Shown: in pieces, positions 31,429-37,679 of the stretch | Numbering within the stretch: position 1 is the stretch's first letter | Layout of the letters: every line of letters starts with the position of its first letter | Virus record (IMG/VR): IMGVR_UViG_3300026142_000011 | Coordinates: 1 to 39,047 of that record | DNA: 39,047 bases | Source: a virus | Reading direction: 5' to 3' (one strand) | The notes under the pieces: generated by a model | Database searches by the model: none | What the model saw: only the letters and a program-made list of their open reading frames with translations | What the model was told of the DNA's origin: nothing | Position numbers and translations under genes: made by a program

Positions 31429-31458
31429 AGTATACGCCAGGGATATTAATACGCGCAA
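31429..31458 (-). promoter_or_regulatory. Predicted late promoter before the terminase genes
   Basis: Minus strand -35 TTGCGC (31458-31453), 18-nt spacer, -10 TATACT (31434-31429, five of six matches). Transcription would start near 31422, giving a 16-base leader to the small terminase ATG. It overlaps the 3' end of the upstream early gene. Confidence 0.5.
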
Positions 31459-31646
31459 GTGGAATAAACGATTGCCCCACTTTCCAATTTCTTCATGACT
31501 GGCTCTCCCCTGCTTTGAAAGCACTCATACTCCCTCATCGACTGCTTATCCAAGTCCCCTGTTTTCTTAGCATAAAAAATCAAAATAAGGGTACAGATAA
31601 CCATTATCACCCAAAATATGGTAATCAGCACGTCTACCGTTTTCAT
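31446..31646 (-). CDS. Small membrane protein (66 aa)
   Basis: Taken from the ATG at complement 31644-31646, which overlaps the previous stop by one base; the longer TTG reading is rejected. One strong membrane segment (VLITIFWVIMVICTLILIFY), then a polar tail with Cys residues (REYECFQSR). A possible early inner-membrane protein; no family recognised. Confidence 0.6.
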   Translation of the reverse strand: MKTVDVLITIFWVIMVICTLILIFYAKKTGDLDKQSMREYECFQSRGEPVMKKLESGAIVYSTCAY

Positions 31647-31738
31647 TACGGGATAATTACCTGGCGCATTAACCAAAAGAAGCAGTACAAGAATCCAAGC
31701 AGGAGCGCACCCGCAAATATCGCTTCTAGGTATTTCAT
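31646..31738 (-). CDS. Micro membrane protein (30 aa)
   Basis: An ORF of 31 codons (MKYLEAIFAGALLLGFLYCF...) that is almost one membrane helix. Its start overlaps the upstream stop (ATGA) and its stop overlaps the downstream start (TAATG). The coupling on both sides is the main evidence that it is real. Confidence 0.5.
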   Translation of the reverse strand: MKYLEAIFAGALLLGFLYCFFWLMRQVIIP

Positions 31739-31833
31739 TCTTCTTCAGTTACGGGATAGAAAATATCTTTGATCGCGTTCTGGGTCCAGTCGTAATCGCC
31801 GCTGTCCCTAATCTCGTCTGGTGGCTCTTCCAT
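31735..31833 (-). CDS. Acidic microprotein (32 aa)
   Basis: An ORF of 33 codons (MEEPPDEIRDSGDYDWTQNA...), very acidic. Its stop overlaps the next ATG. No family recognised. Small acidic early phage proteins sometimes act as host enzyme inhibitors or DNA mimics, but nothing here shows that. Confidence 0.45.
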   Translation of the reverse strand: MEEPPDEIRDSGDYDWTQNAIKDIFYPVTEEE

Positions 31834-31844
31834 AGAGGAAAGGT

Positions 31845-32084
31845 TTACGTTTGGTAATGGCGCCTTTCTTTTTCCTGATCCTTCGGGGAATAACCCTTAC
31901 TGGCATAAGTCCTCCCATCCTCGACCAGCATTCCATACCATGTGTATTTGTAACCTTTGAAGGTAAACCAGACCTTCGTCAGCCAGCGGACGTACCTCAG
32001 GAGCAACAAACAAAGGACGATGGGCAGGACGGGCAAAGCGGCCAGAACCGTCTCGCGGTCGAGGTTCAGTCTGCTTTCGTGCAT
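31845..32084 (-). CDS. Small membrane protein (79 aa)
   Basis: One hydrophobic segment (VLAALPVLPIVLCLLLLRYV) near the N-terminus, followed by a basic aromatic cytoplasmic part (RWLTKVWFTFKGYKYTWYG). Chosen over two overlapping ORFs because it continues the tight minus-strand array, overlapping its upstream neighbour by 19 bases. Confidence 0.6.
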   Translation of the reverse strand: MHESRLNLDRETVLAALPVLPIVLCLLLLRYVRWLTKVWFTFKGYKYTWYGMLVEDGRTYASKGYSPKDQEKERRHYQT

Positions 32085-32260
32085 GTATAGCCATTGGGGC
32101 AGTTAGGCTCGCCGTGGATAGAATGGATCAGGTGGTTCCTGGAGTAATCGTAAAACGTCCCGATCCTATTAAACGTCTCATTCAGATGGGTAACGGCGTA
32201 GCCGCCCACGAACAGGCCGATCAGGAAACCCCACAGGAGAAAGCGTAATGATTCAGGCAT
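32066..32260 (-). CDS. Small membrane protein (64 aa)
   Basis: An N-terminal membrane segment (LRFLLWGFLIGLFVGGYAV) with a C-terminal tail bearing two Cys (NCPNGYTC), possibly a disulfide outside the membrane. No family recognised. Confidence 0.6.
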   Translation of the reverse strand: MPESLRFLLWGFLIGLFVGGYAVTHLNETFNRIGTFYDYSRNHLIHSIHGEPNCPNGYTCTKAD

Positions 32261-32281
32261 GCCCCAAGTGTATAGCAGGTT

Positions 32282-32560
32282 TTAAGGTTTTGGCAATTCC
32301 CCTTTCTTCACCCGCTCAAGGGCGGCGTCAACCATCTTAGGAAATTCTATGACGCCCCAGCCTGATTTTCCTACACCGATTATTGCTACACCTTCCTTGG
32401 TAATCTCCCCCGCCAAATCCTCCAGCTTCTGCCGGACGTAGGCGGCTACATATTCCGTTGCTTCAGGAATAGAAATAGCTATCCACCCATCTTCCGGCAG
32501 TGATACTCCTTCCGCAGCTTCCATAAGCTGTTCTTTAATTTCTTCTTCAATCGTGCTCAT
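32282..32560 (-). CDS. Hypothetical acidic protein (92 aa)
   Basis: Helical N-terminus (TIEEEIKEQLMEAAEGV), an alternating hydrophobic centre (GEITKEGVAIIGVGKSGWGV) and a C-terminal helix. Four-base overlap with the upstream gene. No family recognised. Confidence 0.65.
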   Translation of the reverse strand: MSTIEEEIKEQLMEAAEGVSLPEDGWIAISIPEATEYVAAYVRQKLEDLAGEITKEGVAIIGVGKSGWGVIEFPKMVDAALERVKKGELPKP

Positions 32561-32772
32561 AATAATTCCTTACGGATCTTAGCTAACTCACGCTCTAGCA
32601 GCCGTCTATCCTCTTCGGAGGAAAAGCCGAGTAGAGATATTCTATCTAACGTTTCCCTGACCTTGGCGTTGGCATACTCTTCGGCAAGTTCAACTATTTC
32701 TCGGCGAGCGCTTCTATTTCGGCTATAGTCCCATATCTGCTCTGCTCTGCGTTTAAGTTGTTCCTTGGTCAT
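32557..32772 (-). CDS. Hypothetical helical protein (71 aa)
   Basis: Charged, all-helical sequence (KEQLKRRAEQIWDYSRNRSA and AEEYANAKVRETLDRI). ATGA overlaps on both sides. It has sequence features in common with its upstream neighbour (SGFSS/LGFSSEE-type segments), so the two may be related by duplication (weak). Confidence 0.65.
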   Translation of the reverse strand: MTKEQLKRRAEQIWDYSRNRSARREIVELAEEYANAKVRETLDRISLLGFSSEEDRRLLERELAKIRKELL

Positions 32773-33140
32773 TTACCCTCCTTCAGGCGGGCGATGGCTT
32801 GGTCAATCCAATAATCATTGTCTTCTTGCCTTTGCTTACTCGCTTCAAACCATACTTTTCTGGTTTTTTCATCAAGGGTGTCGTACATGCCACTGGAGAA
32901 ACCGCTTACGTTGGCCTGTTTCTTCACCTTCTCCAACTCCTCTACCGCGTACTGGCGGCAGAGGGCGGCTATGTCCTTCTTAAGGCATGGCATATTAAGG
33001 TTACGTCTAAGTACATCAGACGTGAGGCGCACTCTTAATTTCAACCCGGAATAGGTGTCTTCTACACCATTGAAGAAACCGGCGTGGTTTCCCGGATCAA
33101 GTAGTATTTCTTCGATCCGCTCCTCTAGACTGCTTTCCAT
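32769..33140 (-). CDS. Hypothetical helical protein (123 aa)
   Basis: Mostly helical with central basic residues (LKLRVRLTSDVLRRNLNM) and CRQYAVEELEKVKKQ. Overlaps the upstream HNH gene by 16 bases and the downstream gene by 4. No family recognised. Confidence 0.65.
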   Translation of the reverse strand: MESSLEERIEEILLDPGNHAGFFNGVEDTYSGLKLRVRLTSDVLRRNLNMPCLKKDIAALCRQYAVEELEKVKKQANVSGFSSGMYDTLDEKTRKVWFEASKQRQEDNDYWIDQAIARLKEGK

Positions 33141-33628
33141 ATGTATCCTCCTCCTGTTTTACAGTAACCATACTTAGAATTGTTGATAGTACACCGATTA
33201 ATGCCGGTCTCCTTGGCAGCATCGACTACCCCAGGGTAGCGCTTAATAAACTTGCCATCAGGAGTATATTGATCTACTGGTCGTTTATTCCAGGGTCTAG
33301 GATTATGTAGGTGCTTCACAAACCCCATCCGGTGCATGTGGAGAGAATCAGCACTTTTCGTACACCATTCAAGGTTAGCGATACGGTTGTCCAGCTTGTT
33401 GCCGTTAATGTGGTTAACTTGCGGTAATCCGTTAGGATTAGGAATGAACGTCATTGCTACAAGTCGATGAACTAGGAAGCGCTTATATTCTTTATCCTTA
33501 TAAAGCTGTATCGCCCAGTAACCAGCTCTATCTACCTGGTTTTTCATCCATCGCTTGTACTTATGCGACCAAACCTGGCCTTCTTCAGTGATACTGTAGA
33601 GATTCTCATATCCTGGTATTTCATGCAT
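33125..33628 (-). CDS. HNH homing endonuclease with NUMOD4 and NUMOD1-like modules
   Basis: 167 aa. The NUMOD4 opening (IPGYENLYSITEEGQVWSHK), an HNH_3 core ([31 protein letters not shown]) and a C-terminal IENR1/NUMOD1-like DNA-binding module (FIKRYPGVVDAAKETGIN, later GGGYIWKAV). This is the layout of I-HmuI-like homing endonucleases. It lies inside the run of small early genes, overlapping both neighbours by 8-16 bases, so it has adapted to the operon. Bases 33232-33252 are identical to 24726-24746. Confidence 0.92.
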   Translation of the reverse strand: MHEIPGYENLYSITEEGQVWSHKYKRWMKNQVDRAGYWAIQLYKDKEYKRFLVHRLVAMTFIPNPNGLPQVNHINGNKLDNRIANLEWCTKSADSLHMHRMGFVKHLHNPRPWNKRPVDQYTPDGKFIKRYPGVVDAAKETGINRCTINNSKYGYCKTGGGYIWKAV

Positions 33629-33941
33629 GATTCTCCTTTACAGCACATGCTAATAGGTATACGGCTTCGAGGGGATTTTTACCCTTTCCAGATCCATCGT
33701 TTGAAGTAGCCGACCAATAATGAGGCTGCTGCCATTCTACGATTGACAGAAACTGATCCTCTTGGTTTAGCCACTCAATCAGCTCTTCCAGGGTGGGGCA
33801 GGCAGTTTCCCATTCCATAAGTCCCGTATCTTCACCAAATACTTCGTATTTATGGCTTACATGTCCGTAGCGAAACCAAGTGTCTTGCGGAAACCCCAAC
33901 TCTTTCAGCTTCTCGCACTGTTCGAGGGTGAGGTGGTTCAT
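33621..33941 (-). CDS. Hypothetical phage protein (106 aa)
   Basis: Opens with LTLEQCEKLKELGFPQDTWF, a pattern I know from many small phage proteins of unknown function. A C-terminal part SNDGSGKGKNPLEAVYLLA follows. ATGA overlap with the upstream membrane protein. No biochemical role known. Confidence 0.75.
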   Translation of the reverse strand: MNHLTLEQCEKLKELGFPQDTWFRYGHVSHKYEVFGEDTGLMEWETACPTLEELIEWLNQEDQFLSIVEWQQPHYWSATSNDGSGKGKNPLEAVYLLACAVKENHA

Positions 33942-34102
33942 TTATAAGCAGCTACTAATATGATTAACCCAAACAGAAAGAGGAAGAGTGGTGGGTAATA
34001 ATAGCCACGAGGAGTTTCTGTACTAAATCCGAACGAATATATTAACCAAACTGTTGATAATATCAGCGTTACCCCTGCTAAAGTTCCAAGAATGTCGTTC
34101 AT
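33938..34102 (-). CDS. Small two-span membrane protein (54 aa)
   Basis: Two hydrophobic segments (ILGTLAGVTLILSTVWLIY and LFLFLFGLIILVAAY) around a short loop (STETPRGYYY). ATGA overlaps at both ends. No family recognised. Confidence 0.6.
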   Translation of the reverse strand: MNDILGTLAGVTLILSTVWLIYSFGFSTETPRGYYYPPLFLFLFGLIILVAAYK

Positions 34103-34263
34103 TTTTTAAACCTTAAATCATCTTTAACCATGGAGATAAGCAAATATATCGATCCAGCTGTTCCTAAGATCCCATAGAAGATGGAATGTCCGTTAATGCC
34201 ATAATTCTGATTAAAGAAATAACCAAAACCGAACATAAGAGCTATGGTAGCGTATTGTTTCAT
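34099..34263 (-). CDS. Small membrane protein (54 aa)
   Basis: Hydrophobic N-terminus (ATIALMFGFGYFFNQN) and a second segment (FYGILGTAGSIYLLISMV), with a basic tail. ATGA overlaps at both ends. Same length as its neighbour, and probably the same kind of early membrane protein. Confidence 0.6.
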   Translation of the reverse strand: MKQYATIALMFGFGYFFNQNYGINGHSIFYGILGTAGSIYLLISMVKDDLRFKK

Positions 34264-34628
34264 TTCTCCCCCTCCCGATCCAACCAGTTGAGGAAAGCCT
34301 CAAGGACCGCATCCAGATACGTCGTATCGCCGTCTCCATTCTCGAACTCCTCCAGGGCGTATTCAGAGAAATTCTCCCGCAGCTCAGCGATGGTGTATTT
34401 GGTGGGTTCTTCTTCAAAGGTCTTAGCTGCCGCGGTTGCCGTCTCGATCATCCTGTCCATGTCCAGGGGCTTGTGTAGGCGGTTTTTCAGAAGGTCTACT
34501 TCGTCTTGCAACTCCCGCACAGCGGTATTGAGGGCGTTGATTCTTTCCGCTAGATCAAGCTCGAAAGCAGAGTGCTCCCTACGTTCGAAGTCGTGATCTA
34601 TACCATCGATATCGCGGAGTTCTTTCAT
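34260..34628 (-). CDS. Hypothetical acidic coiled-coil protein (122 aa)
   Basis: Residues ~25-55 form a likely coiled coil (LAERINALNTAVRELQDEVD) and the rest is acidic and helical, ending in FLNWLDREGEK. ATGA overlaps on both sides. No family recognised. Confidence 0.7.
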   Translation of the reverse strand: MKELRDIDGIDHDFERREHSAFELDLAERINALNTAVRELQDEVDLLKNRLHKPLDMDRMIETATAAAKTFEEEPTKYTIAELRENFSEYALEEFENGDGDTTYLDAVLEAFLNWLDREGEK

Positions 34629-34687
34629 AACCTGCTCAAGTTATCCAATAAGTTATCTATCTTAGGGGTAATAGGAATCTTTTTCAT
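34625..34687 (-). CDS. Possible 20-aa microprotein
   Basis: ORF of 21 codons (MKKIPITPKIDNLLDNLSRL) starting 7 bases after the HTH gene and ending in an ATGA overlap with the next gene. It may be a real peptide or only a coupling leader. Confidence 0.35.
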   Translation of the reverse strand: MKKIPITPKIDNLLDNLSRL

Positions 34688-34694
34688 TGCTTGG

Positions 34695-34886
34695 TTATAA
34701 ATACTTTGATTTCAACGCGTGTACATCTTCAATGTCCAGGAGGACCGTATGTCCCTTTTTCACACAATCAATACTCTTTTTCATCACGAGCTGCCGTACT
34801 GCTGACGGGTGGATACCGAGGATGCGAGCCGCTTCATCGGTCGTTACGATCTCTGTGGTGAGGAGTGTTTCAATGGATGATCTCAT
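34695..34886 (-). CDS. Excisionase/MerR-like helix-turn-helix protein
   Basis: 63 aa. Residues ~14-36 (VTTDEAARILGIHPSAVRQL) form a winged-helix type HTH start, followed by the wing KGHTVLLDIEDVHAL. This is the common small HTH_17 (excisionase family) fold. With no integrase present it is more likely a transcription regulator of early genes. Four-base overlap with the YopX gene. Confidence 0.8.
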   Translation of the reverse strand: MRSSIETLLTTEIVTTDEAARILGIHPSAVRQLVMKKSIDCVKKGHTVLLDIEDVHALKSKYL

Positions 34887-35233
34887 TTCCCCTCCAACAG
34901 TTCAGGGTTTTCGTAAATGTTACCAATGACTTCAAAGCCTTCATTGGTAAAGTCAGAAAGATCATCGGAACCCGTATAGCCTGGTTTCGGAGCAAAGCAA
35001 CCGTCCTCGAAACTGACAACCTCCGTTCTCCAGTTCTTCGAGTAATTAGGACTTTGGTAGTATTTGACAATATCCCCCTCGTAAATCTCCTTCCCGTTCT
35101 TGTCATGCAGGCCAGTGTATTGCATGTATACATGCTCTTTGTCCTCGGTCTGAAACTGGCTCATAGAGGGCCATATCTGAGTAGTCATTTTCTCGTTTTT
35201 CTTGTCCCACGCCCTGAACTTAATTTCCCTCAT
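34883..35233 (-). CDS. YopX family protein
   Basis: 116 aa with the family signature: REIKFRAWDKKNEKM at the start, MQYTGLHDKNGKEIYEGDIV in the middle and FEVIGNIYENPELLEG at the end. YopX proteins are common in phages of Firmicutes and others; function is unknown. Overlaps the upstream gene by 14 bases. Confidence 0.93.
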   Translation of the reverse strand: MREIKFRAWDKKNEKMTTQIWPSMSQFQTEDKEHVYMQYTGLHDKNGKEIYEGDIVKYYQSPNYSKNWRTEVVSFEDGCFAPKPGYTGSDDLSDFTNEGFEVIGNIYENPELLEGK

Positions 35234-35375
35234 TGTTCTGAAATTCGCTGGTATAGATTCCTGATCTCAACTTCTCAATAGCGAGACTCGCCAGTAACTC
35301 TTTGTCTTCTAGAATATCCTTCATCTCCGCCGTAACTTCCGTGTGGATAAGAAACGTATGGATGACTGGGGTCAT
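35220..35375 (-). CDS. Hypothetical 51-aa protein
   Basis: Starts in an ATGA overlap and overlaps the YopX start by 14 bases. Mixed helix with acidic residues (VTAEMKDILEDKELLASLAI). No family recognised. Confidence 0.55.
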   Translation of the reverse strand: MTPVIHTFLIHTEVTAEMKDILEDKELLASLAIEKLRSGIYTSEFQNNEGN

Positions 35376-35539
35376 AGTTTCCAGGGGATTTCTCCCGTTA
35401 GGTTGACAAAGAGCGAGTCGAGGGACTGAGCCAGGGTCTTAAGCGCTTGTAAATGCCGCTTCTTTTTCGCAGACGATGTTTGATACTTCTTGGGCAGTGC
35501 TACCTCGCTACTAGTCATTGTGGAGAGTTTTAGGGGCAT
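35372..35539 (-). CDS. Hypothetical basic 55-aa protein
   Basis: Taken from the ATG at complement 35537-35539, just after the upstream stop; a TTG at 35638 would run inside the upstream gene. Lys-rich (LPKKYQTSSAKKKRHLQALK). Could bind nucleic acid. No family recognised. Confidence 0.55.
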   Translation of the reverse strand: MPLKLSTMTSSEVALPKKYQTSSAKKKRHLQALKTLAQSLDSLFVNLTGEIPWKL

Positions 35540-35540
35540 A

Positions 35541-35717
35541 TTAACGACCGAGGCAATAATCGGCAAAGGCTCGGCTGTCTTCGTCCCACAATTTTTCTGC
35601 CTGGCGCAGTTCCTGTACTGATCCGAACCCGAGTTCAAAAGCCATATCCTCTTCTAAGACGAGTGCTTCCTCCATCGCTTCGATCCTGGCGTCCTCCAGC
35701 TCAAGTAATTCAGTCAT
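35541..35717 (-). CDS. Hypothetical acidic 58-aa protein
   Basis: Opens with TELLELEDARIEAMEEALVL, strongly acidic and helical. First gene after the promoter at 35747-35774, with a leader of about 23 bases. No family recognised. Confidence 0.6.
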   Translation of the reverse strand: MTELLELEDARIEAMEEALVLEEDMAFELGFGSVQELRQAEKLWDEDSRAFADYCLGR

Positions 35718-35746
35718 GCATTCACGTTAGTGGTTGATATGCCTAC

Positions 35747-35774
35747 TGTATAACTTAATGGTTATTTATGTCAA
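35747..35774 (-). promoter_or_regulatory. Predicted early promoter
   Basis: Minus strand -35 TTGACA (35774-35769, perfect), 16-nt spacer, -10 TATACA (35752-35747). Start expected near 35740. It drives the long run of small minus-strand genes. Confidence 0.65.
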
Positions 35775-35815
35775 CATCCCCGCATATCGCTATATAGTTA
35801 CGATCCTTCTAGAGC

Positions 35816-35977
35816 CTATTTTACCAACGGATCTACCATTTTCCTCACCTCAGTAACCAGAAAGTCTGCTTGTTCCCGTGTAAGCTCGACTCGCCAAAAA
35901 CTGTGAGATCTGGACTCATACCCCTTCTCGGGATCTACAGGTTCGATAGTGAGCTCAACAGCGTATTCTTCAGTCAT
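35816..35977 (-). CDS. Hypothetical 53-aa protein
   Basis: Taken from the ATG at complement 35975-35977; a TTG seven codons upstream is less likely. Alternating hydrophobic start (TEEYAVELTIEPVDPEKG) and a C-terminal helix (TREQADFLVTEVRKMV). Lies between two predicted promoters. No family recognised. Confidence 0.6.
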   Translation of the reverse strand: MTEEYAVELTIEPVDPEKGYESRSHSFWRVELTREQADFLVTEVRKMVDPLVK

Positions 35978-36012
35978 AGTAATGAAATTAGGGCACAAGT
36001 TACCTTACCTTA

Positions 36013-36093
36013 CTAAGCCCCCTGGGCTACGAGGTATTCCCTGTTCTTTACTTTATAATGTACCCCTTCTTCCCGTATCTTCTTCTCCTCCAT
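36013..36093 (-). CDS. Possible 26-aa microprotein
   Basis: ORF of 27 codons (MEEKKIREEGVHYKVKNREY...), charged. It is the first ATG in frame downstream of the promoter at 36269-36297. No Shine-Dalgarno site; may be chance. Confidence 0.3.
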   Translation of the reverse strand: MEEKKIREEGVHYKVKNREYLVAQGA

Positions 36094-36262
36094 TACCGCA
36101 ATCCAGGATACCGAGCCAGTTCTCTTTCTAGGAGTCCTTGTCCGAGTCCAGATCTTATTGCGTATAAAGGAGTGTGAAGGTTCAACGGCGTGGCTTCTAC
36201 TGGCTTATCGTTTCCAGCTGGCGCTCACGAGCCTAGGTCCCGCTCATCAAGCCTGATGAGGA
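36094..36262 (-). promoter_or_regulatory. Structured leader of the small-gene operon
   Basis: About 170 bases from the expected start (36262) to the first ATG. A perfect 7-bp hairpin, 36242-36248 with 36253-36259, lies right at the 5' end. A second stem CTGG/CCAG follows. The leader contains GGACCTAGGC (36240-36231), an exact 10-mer that also forms the stem of the short RNA at 36.3 kb, so the two RNAs may compete for a partner. Confidence 0.4.
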
Positions 36263-36268
36263 TTTGAT

Positions 36269-36297
36269 CGTATCACTACCTCTACTTACCGTGTCAA
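36269..36297 (-). promoter_or_regulatory. Predicted strong promoter of the minus-strand operon
   Basis: Minus strand -35 TTGACA (36297-36292, perfect), 17-nt spacer, -10 GATACG (36274-36269). A shifted -10 TACGAT with a 19-nt spacer is an alternative. Confidence 0.55.
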
Positions 36298-36338
36298 GAG
36301 CTACACCTTATTCGCGGAAATTTTGGGCTTTTGCCACT

Positions 36339-36374
36339 AAAAAAGGACCCGTAACGGCGAGTGCCTAGGTCCTT
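36339..36374 (-). terminator. Intrinsic terminator of the 36.3-kb short RNA
   Basis: A 7-bp perfect stem (36368-36374 with 36343-36349) and T-run on the minus strand (36344-36339). It insulates the upstream HNH region from the early operon promoter at 36269. Confidence 0.8.
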
Positions 36375-36392
36375 AATTAGCAGGCTTAATGT
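36339..36392 (-). ncRNA. Predicted short RNA of ~55 nt with ACUC hairpin
   Basis: The promoter at 36399-36427 is followed after ~50 bases by a terminator, and no ORF fits. The 3' structure on the minus strand is AAGGACC (36374-36368), UA, GGC-ACUC-GCC (36365-36356), six bases, then GGTCCTT (36349-36343) and a U-run. It has the same plan as the 15.8-kb RNA, with the middle inner base pair changed from C-G to G-C. Confidence 0.5.
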
Positions 36393-36398
36393 GAACTA

Positions 36399-36427
36399 GT
36401 TATACGATACCGTTTTACACTTGTCAA
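36399..36427 (-). promoter_or_regulatory. Predicted promoter of the 36.3-kb short RNA
   Basis: Minus strand TTGACA (36427-36422, perfect), 17-nt spacer, TATAAC (36404-36399, five of six). Among the best promoter matches in the genome, although only a ~55-nt product would be made. Confidence 0.65.
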
Positions 36428-36434
36428 CCCCCTC

Positions 36435-36496
36435 ACACAAAATGGCACCCCATCTCAGAGTGCCACCTGTGGCCCAGTTGGTTTCCCAACGGGTTT
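36435..36496 (-). ncRNA. Predicted two-hairpin RNA of ~60 nt
   Basis: An extended -10 (TGCTATAAG, 36511-36503) on the minus strand precedes a hairpin CCCGTTGG-GAAA-CCAAC(T)GGG spanning 36492-36472. This is a GNRA loop on this strand. A second hairpin TGGCAC/GTGCCA (36465-36460 with 36448-36443) follows, then TTTT as a weak terminator. No ORF. The -35 is weak. Confidence 0.4.
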
Positions 36497-36582
36497 ACGT
36501 ATCTTATAGCAGGTTTTTTCAGGAAATAAAGTTATCCACATGTTTTCAACACCGCGACGTACCAGCCTACTCGCTACGATTA

Positions 36583-36611
36583 TTGGCTTTCAGAGCCATT
36601 TATGATATAAG
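36583..36611 (+). promoter_or_regulatory. Predicted promoter of HNH gene 36634
   Basis: TTGGCT (36583-36588), 17-nt spacer, TATAAG (36606-36611). GAAGG just before the ATG at 36634 gives a usable Shine-Dalgarno site, one of the clearer ones here. Confidence 0.55.
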
Positions 36612-36633
36612 TTAACAAATATTTAATGAAGGT

Positions 36634-37113
36634 ATGCCCTACGAGATTCCCCTGCGAGCCGGAAAGACTCCTCTCTTCTGTCCGATGTGTAATCGGCGGC
36701 TTCGTTATGTTAAAAATTCCTTAAAGAATGGCTACCGGATTGTCTGGTGCCCCGAGCACCGAGAATCACACGGGGGCTACGTCTATGCTCATCGCCGGAT
36801 TATGGAGAATATTATTGGCCGTCCCCTGGAGAAGGGAGAGCACGTTCATCACATCAACGGCAATAAACTCGATAATCGAGCACGGAACTTAGCCTTGATG
36901 GATGCCCGCGAACACGCGAGAGCCCACGCTGTCAAGCGCAAGTGGTTCAAAGCCCAAAACAATCCCCGCTATTCAGGGGGACTCCAAAAGGTTCGGTGTA
37001 CTTGGTGTAACTCCGAGTACGAGGTCTACATCCATCGATTACAGAAAACCCGCTTCTGTAGCGGGTCCTGTCGCATGAAACACAGTATGAGTATTCGCTG
37101 GGCTAAGGGATAG
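36634..37113 (+). CDS. HNH homing-type endonuclease
   Basis: 159 aa. An N-terminal zinc finger (FCPMCNRRLRY), an HNH_3 core ([42 protein letters not shown]) and a C-terminal finger (VRCTWCNSEYE with RFCSGSC). It has its own promoter and lies in the control region. Thirty bases (36850-36879) are identical to the HNH gene at 19.8 kb, while flanking bases differ. Confidence 0.9.
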   Translation: MPYEIPLRAGKTPLFCPMCNRRLRYVKNSLKNGYRIVWCPEHRESHGGYVYAHRRIMENIIGRPLEKGEHVHHINGNKLDNRARNLALMDAREHARAHAVKRKWFKAQNNPRYSGGLQKVRCTWCNSEYEVYIHRLQKTRFCSGSCRMKHSMSIRWAKG

Positions 37114-37234
37114 GAAGGAAACTCCCAGCTAAAAACGCCAGTCCCATCCACCCTACGCTAAACGCTCCGATGGCAAACCCGAAAGCTGCCAAGATAAACA
37201 ACACGATCGCAATGATAAGAAGAATTAGTTTCAT
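37103..37234 (-). CDS. Small membrane protein (43 aa)
   Basis: Two hydrophobic stretches (LILLIIAIVLFILAAFGFA and GWMGLAFLAGSFLPIP). Its 3' end overlaps the convergent HNH gene by 11 bases. Resembles the very small hydrophobic proteins common in phages and Gram-positive bacteria; no role known. Confidence 0.6.
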   Translation of the reverse strand: MKLILLIIAIVLFILAAFGFAIGAFSVGWMGLAFLAGSFLPIP

Positions 37235-37341
37235 AGGTTAATCGTCTCCCCTGCCGTAATTGCGCGCTGTAAAGGAGAATACGAAATATACACATATTGG
37301 TACATTGGTGTACATAACTCAAAAACGGGATGGGAGCGGCG
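37235..37341. other. Short intergenic stretch
   Basis: Contains a GTACA-CCAA-TGTAC hairpin near 37300-37313 and a 25-codon minus-strand ORF of doubtful value. No promoter stands out. Confidence 0.3.
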
Positions 37342-37659
37342 TCACAGTAGCCCAGACTTCCTTCTCTTTTTATAACACCTTAAGCAAAATCCTTTGGCGT
37401 GATGAGTGCCGCCACACTGGATACAATCTTGGGTATACCTACCTTCTTTTTTAAGGTGAGTGATCCGGTGTTCCTGTGGAGATAGTAGTTCCAGATTTTC
37501 CATACTATTGTCTGATTTGACTCCATTCTTGTGATGGACTTGTTCTTCAGTCTTTAGTTTTCTACCAAGGTACTTCTCCATCACTACCCTGTGCTCATAT
37601 TTCCAACAATCTTCCGTCTTATCCCATATTTTTACATATCCCCTTTCATTAGTAGGCAT
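37342..37659 (-). CDS. HNH endonuclease
   Basis: 105 aa. HNH_3 core (EHRVVMEKYLGRKLKTEEQ, VHHKNGVKSDNSMENL, EHRITH) and a C-terminal zinc knuckle (CIQCGGTHHAKGFCLRCY) like that at the N-terminus of the 19.6-kb HNH protein. It lies directly downstream, on the same strand, of the large predicted RNA, so it may be read from the same transcript. Another free-standing homing enzyme. Confidence 0.88.
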   Translation of the reverse strand: MPTNERGYVKIWDKTEDCWKYEHRVVMEKYLGRKLKTEEQVHHKNGVKSDNSMENLELLSPQEHRITHLKKEGRYTQDCIQCGGTHHAKGFCLRCYKKRRKSGLL

Positions 37660-37679
37660 AAATAAAGGTTATTACTCTA

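Noticed and set aside
31851-32094. Overlapping ORFs on both strands at the 79-aa membrane protein
   Set aside because: Only the minus-strand 79-aa frame gives a membrane protein and fits the spacing of its neighbours.
36240-36300. Hammerhead ribozyme suggested by CTGATGAG
   Set aside because: The GAAA and cleavage-site parts of the core are missing at the needed positions, and the motif is explained by a 7-bp palindrome.
37235-37320. 25-codon minus-strand ORF before the 43-aa membrane protein
   Set aside because: It has no coupling or conserved feature beyond a hairpin at its start; support is too weak.
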